22,758 bases of DNA from Caryophanales bacterium (lineage in GTDB: Bacteria; Bacillota_I; Bacilli_A; RF39; UBA660), in assembly GCA_016282415.1 (NCBI GenBank), contig JAEEKO010000028.1, positions 1-22,758 of the forward strand. Direction: 5' to 3'. Shown here piece by piece: positions 1-7,692 of this stretch; the first letter of the stretch is position 1, and each line of letters opens with the position of its first letter. The notes under the pieces are model-generated. The model searched no databases. It had not been told where the DNA came from and saw nothing but the letters and a program-made list of their open reading frames with translations. The translations under genes and the position numbers were made by a program.

Positions 1-1
1 C

Positions 2-82
2 GGGTTATTAATTCCAACGTTATTAATCATTTCGATTATATTAGTAATTATTACAATCGCATTGGTGGTGTATTTTAGATGA
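2..82 (+). CDS. C-terminal fragment of a membrane protein (cut by window edge)
   Basis: Frame 2 is open from the window edge to a TGA at 80-82. It encodes about 26 residues that are almost entirely Ile, Leu, Val and Thr and end in Tyr-Phe-Arg, which reads as a last transmembrane helix with a short basic tail. The stop overlaps the next gene's ATG in an ATGA arrangement (79-82), so the two are probably translationally coupled. The other frames do not give such a coherent hydrophobic segment. The identity of the protein cannot be told from this fragment. Confidence 0.55.
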   Translation, partial: GLLIPTLLIISIILVIITIALVVYFR

Positions 83-576
83 TATTAATTTGTATTAAGA
101 TATTCTTCGCTCGTATCTTAGATGTTTCAATTGGTACGGTTCGAACGATCTTCACTATTGAGGGGAAGAAAGTATTAGCAACAATTTTAGCTTTTTTTGA
201 AGTGCTTGTGTGGTTCTATGTTGCTAGAGAAGCAATTAATGGTGATTTCGGGCCATATGTTCCATTTGCGTATGCTGGTGGTTATGCAACAGGTACTTTA
301 GTAGGTATTTTAATTAACGATCTAGTTAATCGTGGTAAGATGATGTTAACGGTTATTACTGCAGAGTTGGATATGACATTATGTTTAGAAAAAAATAATA
401 TTAAATATTCATTAGTAAATTTAGAGAACTCTTTTGATAATTTAGAACGTAAAATGCTGATTTTATTTATCGATAAAAAGAATATTGGAAAAACGATTAG
501 TTTAATTAGAAAGTTTGATCCACAAGCAGTTATTACTTCAACATCAACTAATATTGTCGAAAGAAAAGAATTATAA
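79..576 (+). CDS. DUF5698/DUF2179 (UPF0316, YebE-like) membrane protein
   Basis: This 165-residue protein fits the UPF0316 family (Bacillus YebE type) in length and layout. The N-terminal half holds about three hydrophobic segments (roughly residues 1-20, 32-50 and 62-80). Between them lie the family's conserved stretch around VSIGTVRTIF (residues 16-25) and a Gly-rich turn near residues 65-75 (AGGYATGTLVG). The C-terminal half (about 90-160) is a soluble alpha/beta segment of DUF2179 type ending with the typical 'I..FDP.A.I...S' strand. The molecular function of the family is unknown; it is expected in the cytoplasmic membrane. The start ATG is preceded by GGTGGTG at a suitable distance and overlaps the preceding gene by 4 bases. 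A promoter for rimP follows immediately after the stop. Confidence 0.8.
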   Translation: MILICIKIFFARILDVSIGTVRTIFTIEGKKVLATILAFFEVLVWFYVAREAINGDFGPYVPFAYAGGYATGTLVGILINDLVNRGKMMLTVITAELDMTLCLEKNNIKYSLVNLENSFDNLERKMLILFIDKKNIGKTISLIRKFDPQAVITSTSTNIVERKEL

Positions 577-605
577 TTGCATTATTAATAATGATGTGTT
601 ATAGT
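577..605 (+). promoter_or_regulatory. Sigma-A-type promoter of the rimP-nusA-infB operon
   Basis: TTGCAT (577-582), a 17-base spacer and TATAGT (600-605) preceded by TG at the extended -10 position (597-598). It begins directly after the stop of the DUF5698 gene. Predicted transcription start is about 610-612, at the foot of the leader hairpin. Confidence 0.6.
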
Positions 606-608
606 ATA

Positions 609-658
609 GGCAATAAAGGAAAGGAAAGTGATCAGAAATGACCACTTTTATTATTGCC
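609..658 (+). promoter_or_regulatory. Leader RNA hairpin just upstream of rimP
   Basis: GGCAATAA (609-616) pairs perfectly with TTATTGCC (651-658). Inside it AAAGTG (625-630) pairs with CACTTT (643-648), with an apical AT-rich loop, making a two-storey stem. There is no U-run after it, so it is not an intrinsic terminator. It ends two bases before the TAAGGAGGAT ribosome site (661-670), which stays unpaired in this fold. Likely a 5' stabilising or regulatory structure of the operon mRNA; its role is inference. Confidence 0.5.
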
Positions 659-674
659 ATTAAGGAGGATTATA

Positions 675-941
675 GTGGAAGAAAAACTAAAGAAACTAGA
701 TGAACGTATCAGACCAGTAATGGAGGAACATGATATTATCTTGGATAATATTGAATACGTATTTGAAAATAAGCATTATTTTTTAAGAATCACCTTAGAT
801 AAAGTCAATGGAATTGACTTAGACACAATAGTAGAAGCAACTAATTTAATTAATCCAATTGTTGATGAATTAGATTTATTTGAAGAATCATACATTATGG
901 ATGTAATAAGTAAAGAAAGAAGTGACGATTATGAATGGTAA
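675..941 (+). CDS. rimP: RimP-like ribosome maturation factor, N-terminal domain only
   Basis: RimP assists 30S subunit assembly. The GTG at 675 is chosen because TAAGGAGGAT (661-670) lies at ideal spacing; upstream in-frame TTG 654 has no such site and would encode the Shine-Dalgarno itself. The protein is 88 residues, against about 150 for typical RimP. It aligns with the N-terminal alpha/beta domain: 'DIILDNIEYV', 'YFLRITLDKVNGIDLDT' and 'YIMDVIS' match the family. The usual 'SPG..RPL' linker is replaced by SKERSDDYEW followed by the stop. The C-terminal SH3-like domain, which binds S12 in characterised RimP, is absent. Its reading frame runs 11 bases into nusA, so there is no room for it. 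Position immediately before nusA is the conserved one. Confidence 0.8.
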   Translation: MEEKLKKLDERIRPVMEEHDIILDNIEYVFENKHYFLRITLDKVNGIDLDTIVEATNLINPIVDELDLFEESYIMDVISKERSDDYEW

Positions 942-2043
942 AGAATTATTAAAAGCCTTAGATTATATTGTTGAAGAAAAAGGTATTAAAAGAGAAGAAG
1001 TATTAGAGTACTTAGAACAAGCTTTAATTACTGCTTATAAGAAAAATTTTGATTCTAAAAATAATGTTAAAGTAGTTATTAATCCGGATACTGGTGATGT
1101 TAAAGTTATGTCATATTTAGTAGTTGTTGACGAATATGATGATGGCGAAGAAATCACTGATGAAGAAGGTAATGTAACTTATACTGAACCAGAAATTCCA
1201 TCTGATGCTCAAATCTTACTTGAAGATGCAAAAGAATTAGTTCCTGATATTAAAGTTGGTGAAACAATTGAAAAAGAAGTAACACCAAAAGATTTTGGAC
1301 GTGTTGCAGCAAGTTCAGCTAAACAAGTTATTACGCAAAAAATTCGTGAAGCTGAAAAAAATAGCATTATCGAAGAATATAGTGATAAACAAGATGAATT
1401 AATGCTTGGTATGTTAGCAATGGAAGATGCTCGTAATTATTATGTTGATTTAGGTCGAGCTCGTGGTATTTTACCAAAGAGTGAAATGATTCCTGGAGAA
1501 ACATTAGTAATGGGATCAAGTGTTAAAGTTTATGTTACTAAAGTTGAAGCTAACCAAAAAGGACCTTTAATTTTACTTTCTCGTAAACATTTTGGATTTG
1601 TTAAACGTTTATTTGAATCTGAGATTCCAGAATTTGTATCTGGTGATATTGTTTTATATAGTGTTGCTAGAGAAGCCGGTGTTAGAAGTAAAGTAGCAGT
1701 TTATTCAACTAATCCTAATATTGATCCAATTGGAGCTTGTATTGGTCAAAATGGTTCAAGAATTGCTAGTATTTTAAAAGAACTTAATGGTGAAAAAGTA
1801 GATTTAGTTTTATATAATGAGAATCCTGAAGAATTTATTAAAAATGCTTTAAGTCCAGCTAAGGATGTAATTGTTTCAATTACTAATGAAGAAAAGAAAG
1901 AAGCTTTAGCGATTGTTAATGATGAAAACTTAAGTTTAGCAATTGGTAAAAAAGGTACTAATGCTAAATTAGCGAGTCGTTTAACTAAATATCATATTGA
2001 TATTAAAACAATGGCTGAGATTAATGAGGAAGCTAATAAATAA
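931..2043 (+). CDS. nusA: Transcription termination/antitermination factor NusA
   Basis: NusA binds RNA polymerase and nascent RNA and modulates pausing, termination and antitermination. ATG 931 (MNGKELLKAL) matches the family N-terminus; a GTG at 922 would add three residues and has no better ribosome site. The 371 residues contain the NTD (about 1-150, with 'VTPKDFGRVAASSAKQVI'), an S1 domain (about 155-215, including 'KVYVTKVEANQKGPLILLSR'), and two KH domains with 'IGACIGQNGSRI' and 'LSLAIGKKGTNAKLASRL'. Compared with B. subtilis NusA there is an acidic insertion of about 20 residues near residues 70-90, rich in Glu and Asp. The acidic C-terminal tail is missing. It overlaps rimP by 11 bases, and ylxR follows 11 bases later. 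Confidence 0.97.
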   Translation: MNGKELLKALDYIVEEKGIKREEVLEYLEQALITAYKKNFDSKNNVKVVINPDTGDVKVMSYLVVVDEYDDGEEITDEEGNVTYTEPEIPSDAQILLEDAKELVPDIKVGETIEKEVTPKDFGRVAASSAKQVITQKIREAEKNSIIEEYSDKQDELMLGMLAMEDARNYYVDLGRARGILPKSEMIPGETLVMGSSVKVYVTKVEANQKGPLILLSRKHFGFVKRLFESEIPEFVSGDIVLYSVAREAGVRSKVAVYSTNPNIDPIGACIGQNGSRIASILKELNGEKVDLVLYNENPEEFIKNALSPAKDVIVSITNEEKKEALAIVNDENLSLAIGKKGTNAKLASRLTKYHIDIKTMAEINEEANK

Positions 2044-2054
2044 GGAGGAGTAAA

Positions 2055-2312
2055 ATGAAAAAAATTCCTTTAAGACAATGCGTGGTTACCCGCGAAAGAC
2101 TTCCAAAGAGTGAATTAATTAGAGTAGTTAAAGATAATGTAGGAAATGTATCCGTTGATTTAACTGGTAAAGCTAATGGTAAAGGAGCATATATAACTCG
2201 TAATATGGAGGTACTTAATAAAGCAATTAGTTCTAAAATATTAGATCGTACTTTAGAAGTTACCATTCCGGAAGCTATATATGAAGAATTAAAAAATATC
2301 ATAAATAATTAG
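2055..2312 (+). CDS. ylxR: YlxR/RnpM-family RNA-binding protein
   Basis: An 85-residue member of the YlxR (DUF448) family. The signature IPLRQCVVTRERLPKSELIR is at residues 4-23, followed by 'VDLTGKANGKGAYI', the characteristic Gly-rich loop. In B. subtilis this protein is reported to interact with the RNase P RNA (name RnpM); older work treats it as a nucleic-acid binder of the nusA operon. A strong AAGGAGGAG precedes ATG 2055. In Bacillus the L7Ae-like ylxQ lies between ylxR and infB; here infB starts 15 bases after ylxR, so ylxQ is missing from the cluster. Confidence 0.93.
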   Translation: MKKIPLRQCVVTRERLPKSELIRVVKDNVGNVSVDLTGKANGKGAYITRNMEVLNKAISSKILDRTLEVTIPEAIYEELKNIINN

Positions 2313-2327
2313 AAAAGAGGTTATTAT

Positions 2328-4436
2328 ATGACTGTAAAAGATTATGCGTTAGATACAAATCATTCAATTGCAGAAATTCTTAAGAAATGTAGTGAATTAG
2401 GAATTATGGTATCAAGTGGTGATGATGTCTTAGAAGATGACGATATTATTATTCTTGATAATACTATTAATTTAATTAGTACTGATGATGATCAATCATT
2501 AGATGATTTAGATACAATTGATGAAATTGTTGAAGACTTAGTAGAAAATAATGTTACAAAAACTCTTGATAATGGTGTTAAAAAACAAAAATTAAAAAAA
2601 CGTAGCGAACTTGAAAATAGTAAAGAAGAATACTTCAACAAAAGAAAAGCTATGTATAAGAATAAAGAAAAATTAAAAACTAATTCGGTAAATGATGATG
2701 TTATTCTATATAAAAAAGGAATGACAGTAGCAGAATTATCTAAAGAATTATACATTAATCCTGCAGAAATTATTAAAAAGATTATCGCATTAGGAGAAAT
2801 GGCTAGTTTAAATCAATCAATTTCTTATGAATTAGCAGAATTAATTGTTTCTGATTATAATAAAACATTAAAACACGAAGAAACTCAAGATGTTGCTAAT
2901 TTTGAAGAATATGAAATTATTGATGATCCAAAAGATTTAGTTAAAAGACCACCAGTAGTTACGATTATGGGACATGTAGACCATGGTAAAACAACACTTT
3001 TAGATTATATTCGTCATAGTAGTGTAGTTGATACTGAATTTGGTGGTATTACCCAACATATTGGTGCTTACCAAGTTAATGTTAATGGGGATCGTATTAC
3101 TTTTATTGATACCCCAGGACATGCAGCGTTCACTGAAATGCGTGCACGTGGAGCATCAGTAACTGATATCGTAATTATTATTGTATCTGCTGATGATGGC
3201 GTTATGCCACAAACAAAAGAAGCTGTTGATCATGCTTTATCAGCAAATGTTCCAATTATTGTAGCAATTAACAAAATTGATAAACCAGATGCTGATCCTG
3301 AACGTATTAAAACCGAAATGGCAGCTATTAATATTACACCAGAAGAATGGGGTGGAAATGTTCCATTTATTCCAATCAGTGCTAAAACTGGTTTAGGTGT
3401 TGATAAGTTATTAGAATGTATTACTGCAACTGCAGAAATGCTTGAATTAAAGAGTAATCCTAATCGTTATGCAACTGGTTCGGTAATTGAATCAAAGGTT
3501 GATAAAAATATTGGTGGAGTTGCATCATTATTAATTCAAAATGGTACATTAAGATTAGGTGATCCAATTGTTGTTGGTACTTTCTTTGGTAAAGTAAGAA
3601 CGATGAAAAATGATTTAGGTGAATCAATCGTTGAAGCTGGACCAAGTCTTCCAGTAGAAATCACTGGTATTTCTGACAACCCAACAGCTGGTGATAAATT
3701 CATGGCATTTGAAACTGAAGCTCAAGCTAAAGAAGTTGCGGAAAAGCGTTTTGAATTCTTAAAGAATAATAAGCAAAAGAAAGAAACTTTAAACTTAGAT
3801 GACTTATTTAATAAGATTAATGAAGGTCAAAAAGAAATTAATGTTGTATTAAAAGCTGATGTTAGAGGTTCTGAGGAAGCAGTTAAGAATTCATTAGAAA
3901 AAATTGATGTTGAAGGCGTTAAAGTTAAAGTTATTAGAAGTGGTATTGGAACTATTACGGAAAGTGATGTTGTTCTAGCTCATGCATCGAATGCCATTAT
4001 TATTGGATTTAACGTTATTCCACCATATCAAACTAAAGAAATTGCTAAAGAATATAATGTTGATATTCGTTTATATACTATTATTTATAAAGCAGTAGAA
4101 GAAATGGAACTTGCCATGAAAGGTATGCTTGATCCTGAATTTGAAGAAAAACCAATGGGTAGTGCCGAAATTAGACAAATATTTAAGTTCTCTAAAGTTG
4201 GTAATATTGCTGGATCATATGTTACTGAAAATGTTATTAAAGATGGTGCTGATTGTCGTTTAATTCGTGACGGTATTGTTATTTATACGGGTAAGATTCA
4301 ATCACTTCAAAGAGAAAAGAATCAAGTTAAAGAAGTTAAAAAAGGTTATGAATGTGGTATAACATTAGATAACTTTAATGATATCAAGGTTGGCGATATT
4401 ATTGAATGCTTTGAAATGGTAGAGGTTAAAAGATGA
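2328..4436 (+). CDS. infB: Translation initiation factor IF-2
   Basis: IF-2 is the GTPase that brings fMet-tRNA to the 30S subunit and promotes 50S joining. The 702 residues show an N-terminal IF2_N-like helix bundle (1-45), an acidic and Lys-rich linker (about 50-120) and a second IF2_N module (about 125-180). The GTP-binding domain has G1 GHVDHGKT (215-222), G3 DTPGH (261-265), G4 NKID (315-318) and G5 SAK. The beta-barrel and C-terminal fMet-tRNA-binding domains follow to the end. Length is close to the B. subtilis short form. AAGAGG precedes the ATG. The TGA stop overlaps rbfA in an ATGA junction, so the two are translationally coupled. Confidence 0.98.
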   Translation: MTVKDYALDTNHSIAEILKKCSELGIMVSSGDDVLEDDDIIILDNTINLISTDDDQSLDDLDTIDEIVEDLVENNVTKTLDNGVKKQKLKKRSELENSKEEYFNKRKAMYKNKEKLKTNSVNDDVILYKKGMTVAELSKELYINPAEIIKKIIALGEMASLNQSISYELAELIVSDYNKTLKHEETQDVANFEEYEIIDDPKDLVKRPPVVTIMGHVDHGKTTLLDYIRHSSVVDTEFGGITQHIGAYQVNVNGDRITFIDTPGHAAFTEMRARGASVTDIVIIIVSADDGVMPQTKEAVDHALSANVPIIVAINKIDKPDADPERIKTEMAAINITPEEWGGNVPFIPISAKTGLGVDKLLECITATAEMLELKSNPNRYATGSVIESKVDKNIGGVASLLIQNGTLRLGDPIVVGTFFGKVRTMKNDLGESIVEAGPSLPVEITGISDNPTAGDKFMAFETEAQAKEVAEKRFEFLKNNKQKKETLNLDDLFNKINEGQKEINVVLKADVRGSEEAVKNSLEKIDVEGVKVKVIRSGIGTITESDVVLAHASNAIIIGFNVIPPYQTKEIAKEYNVDIRLYTIIYKAVEEMELAMKGMLDPEFEEKPMGSAEIRQIFKFSKVGNIAGSYVTENVIKDGADCRLIRDGIVIYTGKIQSLQREKNQVKEVKKGYECGITLDNFNDIKVGDIIECFEMVEVKR

Positions 4437-4786
4437 ATCAAATAAAATTAAAAAGAATTGAATCACAAATTGTTAAGGAAGTATCGGATATTTTACTTAA
4501 TGAAACTAATGATGATTTAATGAAAACTGTTACTATTACTGGTTGTGAAGTTGCAAGTGATTTATCATACGCAAAGATTTACTTTACTAGTATTAGTGAT
4601 ATGGAAAATAAAGAAATTGAAGCAGAAATGGAAGAAGCTAGTTCCTATATTCGTATGAAATTAGCTGATCAAATCGAACTTAGACATACGCCAAAGTTAA
4701 GATTTATTTATGATACTTCAATTGCTTATGGGGAGAAGATTGAAAGAATAATTAGGGAAATCAATGAAGAAAAGGATGAGAACTAA
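4433..4786 (+). CDS. rbfA: 30S ribosome-binding factor RbfA
   Basis: RbfA binds immature 30S subunits near helix 1 of 16S rRNA and helps late maturation and cold adaptation. The 117 residues match the family in length and pattern. 'RIESQIVKEVSDILL' is at the N-terminus, 'VTITGCEVASDLSYAKIYFT' is the KH-like core, and 'ELRHTPKLRFIYDTSIAYGE' is the conserved C-terminal strand and helix. The start codon overlaps the infB stop by 4 bases. In Bacillus ylxP lies between infB and rbfA; it is absent here. Confidence 0.96.
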   Translation: MNQIKLKRIESQIVKEVSDILLNETNDDLMKTVTITGCEVASDLSYAKIYFTSISDMENKEIEAEMEEASSYIRMKLADQIELRHTPKLRFIYDTSIAYGEKIERIIREINEEKDEN

Positions 4787-4788
4787 TT

Positions 4789-5319
4789 ATGATGAAAAGA
4801 TATGGGTATACTTTTACAAATAAATTAAATGAAGATTGTAATAGTAAGGCTGGAGCATTAATCGATGATTTTTATGCTAATGCTTTTCCTTTGGAAACCA
4901 CGGAGCAAACCATTAATCATGCTAAATCATCAATTTATAATGGTTTAAAAATGGGAATAAAACATGGGATTTATGTTTATGATGTTAATAATGAATTAGT
5001 TGGATTAGCAATTTATGAAGAAGCCACTGATGATGCTAAAGCAATCTCAATTGATTTAATTGATTTTGATCCAGTAATAAGAAAATCTTTTGTTGGGGGA
5101 TTAGATGGTGATGATAAAAAACCATCTGATGTATTAACAATGGTAATTAGAATAATTACTAAAATTGCTAGAAATAATAATAAGAAAAAAGTTAAACTAG
5201 GTTTATCAGATCAAGTTTCAGCTTTAGCACCAATCTTTGAACAACTAGGTTTTAAATATGAAACATGCGAATTAAAAGGTGCTAATATTTATAGTAAGAG
5301 GTTAGTAAATAAAAAATAA
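4789..5319 (+). CDS. GNAT-like protein of unknown substrate in the nusA-truB operon
   Basis: I do not recognise a named family. Over 176 residues the secondary-structure pattern resembles a GCN5-type acetyltransferase. A basic, helical N-terminus leads to strands 'GIYVYDVNNELVGLAIYEEA' (about 61-80). The C-terminal part 'VKLGLSDQVSALAPIFEQLGFKYE' is typical of the last GNAT helix and strand, where 'lY.k.GF' is common. The acetyl-CoA pyrophosphate loop (Q/R-x-x-G-x-G/A) is not visible: the expected position holds a Gly/Asp/Lys-rich segment (VGGLDGDDKKPSD). It may therefore be a degenerate or non-catalytic GNAT. It starts 2 bases after rbfA with ATGATG (4789 or 4792 could be used), and its stop overlaps truB by one base. 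It belongs to the same transcript, so a ribosome or tRNA role is possible but unproven. Confidence 0.6.
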   Translation: MMKRYGYTFTNKLNEDCNSKAGALIDDFYANAFPLETTEQTINHAKSSIYNGLKMGIKHGIYVYDVNNELVGLAIYEEATDDAKAISIDLIDFDPVIRKSFVGGLDGDDKKPSDVLTMVIRIITKIARNNNKKKVKLGLSDQVSALAPIFEQLGFKYETCELKGANIYSKRLVNKK

Positions 5320-6152
5320 TGGATGGAATAGTAATAATAAATAAACCATCTGGTATTACTAGTAGAGATGTAGTTAATAAAATCTCTAAGAAATTGAATA
5401 CTAAGAAGGTTGGTCATACTGGTACGTTAGATCCTTTAGCTGAAGGAGTACTAGTAGTTGGTGTTAATAAGGGTACAAAGTTAGTTGAATTATTAACTAA
5501 TCATGAAAAAGACTATATTGCTACTGTTAAATTAGGGATTGAAACTGATACCCTTGATATAACTGGTACAGTATTAAAAGAAGCAAATGTGGTTGTGGAT
5601 AAGAACAAACTTATCAACACTTTAAATACTTTTAATAAAGAATATGAACAAACTGTACCAGTGTATAGCGCAGTCAAAATTAATGGTAAAAAGTTATATG
5701 AGTATGCGCGTGAGGGGATCAGTGTTGAATTACCAAAACGTTTAGTTAAGATTAGTAATATTGAATTACTTGATTTAAGTGATGATACTTTTATCTTTAA
5801 AGTTCATGTATCTAAAGGTACCTATATTAGATCATTAATCAAAGATATTTGTGATGAATTAGGTGTTATTGGTACCATGTCAAAATTGGTTCGTATTAAA
5901 CAAGGCGAATTTAGTTTAGATGATGCAATTAATATAGATGATAATATTAAAATAACTTCAATTGATGAAGTATTAAGTAAATATAAAACAATTGATATGG
6001 ATGAATTATTAGAAAAAAAGATAAGTAATGGTTTAGTTTATGAAGATGATTCAACAGAAACATATCTTTATTTTCGCTATGACGGTAAGCCAGTTGCGCT
6101 CTATCGCTTAGAAAAAGATTCAAAGTATCATATGTATCAATATTTTAAATAG
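5319..6152 (+). CDS. truB: tRNA pseudouridine(55) synthase TruB
   Basis: TruB makes pseudouridine 55 in the T-loop of tRNAs. The 277 residues begin with MDGIVIINKPSGITS, and the catalytic motif GHTGTLDPLAEGVL carries the nucleophilic Asp at residue 38. 'KDYIATVKLGIETDTLDITG' and 'VPVYSAVKINGKKLYEYAR' are further conserved blocks, and 'KGTYIRSLIKDI' completes the core. The tail from about residue 220 looks like a short PUA-type domain. It is slightly shorter than B. subtilis TruB (about 309). The ATG overlaps the previous stop (TAATG) and no clear Shine-Dalgarno is seen, so translation probably depends on coupling. ribF, its usual Bacillus neighbour, does not follow. Confidence 0.97.
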   Translation: MDGIVIINKPSGITSRDVVNKISKKLNTKKVGHTGTLDPLAEGVLVVGVNKGTKLVELLTNHEKDYIATVKLGIETDTLDITGTVLKEANVVVDKNKLINTLNTFNKEYEQTVPVYSAVKINGKKLYEYAREGISVELPKRLVKISNIELLDLSDDTFIFKVHVSKGTYIRSLIKDICDELGVIGTMSKLVRIKQGEFSLDDAINIDDNIKITSIDEVLSKYKTIDMDELLEKKISNGLVYEDDSTETYLYFRYDGKPVALYRLEKDSKYHMYQYFK

Positions 6153-6164
6153 GGGGCTTTATTT

Positions 6165-7505
6165 ATGGGGGCTGTTGAACGTTTAATTAGCTTTATTAAA
6201 CAACATTTTGTTGGCGAAGAGCTTAGCAAGTTTGAAACTGATATTGTACCAACGTTTAAGTTTGGTGATATCATTTTTGCTGAGCGTTTTTGTAGTGATA
6301 TTGATAAAGATATTATGGGCGATGGTCATACGACTGGTCCCTATGTTGTTATTGGTACTGATCGTGACCGCATTATCGGCTGTTATTGTACTAGTACAGA
6401 AAGTCATCGTGGTAATATTGAAATTGGTGAAGGTTACCAATTGTTTGATCGTAATAAGAAATCATACGTAGATACTTGTGGTAATATTAAAACCATTGAT
6501 GAAAAGGCCTTTTTAGGTCGTCATCATACTTCATTAAACGAATTAGATCAAAAAAAATTATTAAAAGCACTAACTTTAAATGGTGAACGTTACTATTACG
6601 ATTTTGGTAAAGCTCGTAAGGTTGAATTTGATCAAGAAACTCGTTTTGAAGCAGGGGATGTAGTTTTATGTAATAATAACCACTACCTTATTTTAAGACA
6701 ATTTAAGAATCAAGATCGTTTTGAAGTAATTCCAATTAAAGGTTATAATGAACATCATGCTAGTGTTGATTTCTCGGAAGTTGATGTTTATTATGATAAA
6801 AAAATGATTCTTGATGTGCGTGATATTACCTATCTTAATACAATTGACCGTGATCATTTTGCAATTATTCTTACTAATTATCAAACCTTTAGTATTCGCG
6901 AAAGTGAAATTTCACGTCAAATTAATAAGAATGAAATTTCTGTTGGGGCATTAGTTAAGTTTAATGATAATTTATATTATATAACTAGTGTAGAAAACGA
7001 TGTTGCACATGGTTTCTTTATTAGAAAAGGTGAATTTAATTCTAAGTATCAAGTGATGCTTAGAAAAAAGAACTGCCAAATATTCTTTGACACACCATGT
7101 GATATTAATATTAATGATGATAATTATAATGTAAAAAATGTTGCCTATGAAGATGAAATGGATCAAGTTCGAAATCTAAAGAAAGATTATTTCAAAAAAC
7201 ATAAAGTTAAGGAAGATGTTCCTAAAAAAACTAATCGTGGTTTAGTTGTTGGCGATTTCGTTTATAATCCTATTAATTTGACTGACATTTATTTGATTGT
7301 TGCAATTAATGGTAAAGAAATGACAGTGGTTCCAATTAAAAAATTAGCAAGTAATAAGATTGAATATTTAACTTTTGGTTTTAGAGGTTTTAAAAAATAT
7401 CATAGTATTACTGCTATTGAAATGAACATGATTAAAAATAAATTAGCTGAATGTAATGAGGCTGAATTAAAAAAAGTATCCAAAAAAAAATTAAAAAATA
7501 AATAG
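6165..7505 (+). CDS. Unknown 446-aa protein with four repeated beta-barrel-like modules
   Basis: No family recognised. After a short N-terminal helix, four segments share the pattern hydrophobic-x-hydrophobic-Gly-(Asp)-hydrophobic-Val, then an aromatic-rich strand and 'V.PIK' or similar. They are KFGDIIFAE (from residue 32; G34-D35), EAGDVVLCNNNHYLILRQF (G164-D165), SVGALVKFNDNLYYITSV (G261) and VVGDFVYNPINLTDIYLIVA (G363-D364). Two of them end in V-I/V-PIK. This resembles SH3-like or MazF/PemK-fold strands repeated in tandem, an inference from pattern only. There is no signal peptide or membrane segment, so it is probably cytoplasmic. The C-terminus is a Lys-rich tail. AGGGGG (6151-6156) lies 8 bases before the ATG, and it is 12 bases behind truB, so it ends the nusA operon. 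Confidence 0.75.
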   Translation: MGAVERLISFIKQHFVGEELSKFETDIVPTFKFGDIIFAERFCSDIDKDIMGDGHTTGPYVVIGTDRDRIIGCYCTSTESHRGNIEIGEGYQLFDRNKKSYVDTCGNIKTIDEKAFLGRHHTSLNELDQKKLLKALTLNGERYYYDFGKARKVEFDQETRFEAGDVVLCNNNHYLILRQFKNQDRFEVIPIKGYNEHHASVDFSEVDVYYDKKMILDVRDITYLNTIDRDHFAIILTNYQTFSIRESEISRQINKNEISVGALVKFNDNLYYITSVENDVAHGFFIRKGEFNSKYQVMLRKKNCQIFFDTPCDININDDNYNVKNVAYEDEMDQVRNLKKDYFKKHKVKEDVPKKTNRGLVVGDFVYNPINLTDIYLIVAINGKEMTVVPIKKLASNKIEYLTFGFRGFKKYHSITAIEMNMIKNKLAECNEAELKKVSKKKLKNK

Positions 7506-7534
7506 TTGCTTTTTCAAGCAATAATTGTTATAAT
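7506..7534 (+). promoter_or_regulatory. Promoter of tRNA-Gly, overlapping a small hairpin
   Basis: TTGCTT (7506-7511), a 17-base spacer and a perfect TATAAT (7529-7534); predicted start near 7541, about 20 bases before the tRNA. TTGCTT also forms the 5' arm of a perfect hairpin with AAGCAA (7516-7521; loop TTTC) directly behind the stop of the preceding gene. That hairpin has no U-run, so I do not call it a terminator. Confidence 0.75.
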
Positions 7535-7560
7535 AACATTGTTCTTGAAAAAGAATTATT

Positions 7561-7634
7561 GCGAGTGTAGTTTAATGGTAGAGCTTCAGCCTTCCAAGCT
7601 GATAACGTGGGTTCGATTCCCATCACTCGCTCCA
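7561..7634 (+). tRNA. tRNA-Gly (anticodon UCC)
   Basis: The acceptor stem GCGAGTG (7561-7567) pairs with CACTCGC (7624-7630), followed by discriminator T and an encoded CCA. The anticodon stem TCAGC/GCTGA (7586-7590/7598-7602) encloses the loop CTTCCAA, anticodon TCC (7593-7595). A GGTTCGATTCC T-arm is present. The length is 74 nt including CCA. It is a single-gene unit with its own promoter and terminator. Confidence 0.98.
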
Positions 7635-7644
7635 TTTTAAAAAT

Positions 7645-7668
7645 ACTAGTCATTTGACTAGTTTTTTT
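7645..7668 (+). terminator. Intrinsic terminator of tRNA-Gly
   Basis: ACTAGTC (7645-7651), loop ATTT, GACTAGT (7656-7662), then a run of seven T. Confidence 0.9.
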
Positions 7669-7692
7669 ATTTATTTAAACCACGTTATTAGC

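Noticed and set aside
2033..2302. Minus-strand open frame of 89 codons opposite ylxR
   Set aside because: It is the shadow of a strong plus-strand gene; no ribosome site and the composition reads as reversed coding. The same holds for the other minus-strand frames at 2492-2755, 3460-3645, 6183-6440, 6693-6884, 6972-7166, 14107-14340, 16108-16314 and 16842-17033.
6208..6471. Second plus-strand frame inside the 446-aa gene
   Set aside because: Hydrophobic low-complexity translation that overlaps a gene with proper start signals; it results from the codon pattern of the real frame. Same for 20756-20956 and 21917-22102 inside asnB.
7506..7521. TTGCTT/AAGCAA hairpin as terminator of the nusA operon
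   Set aside because: Perfect stem, but no T-run follows; it coincides with the -35 of the tRNA-Gly promoter.
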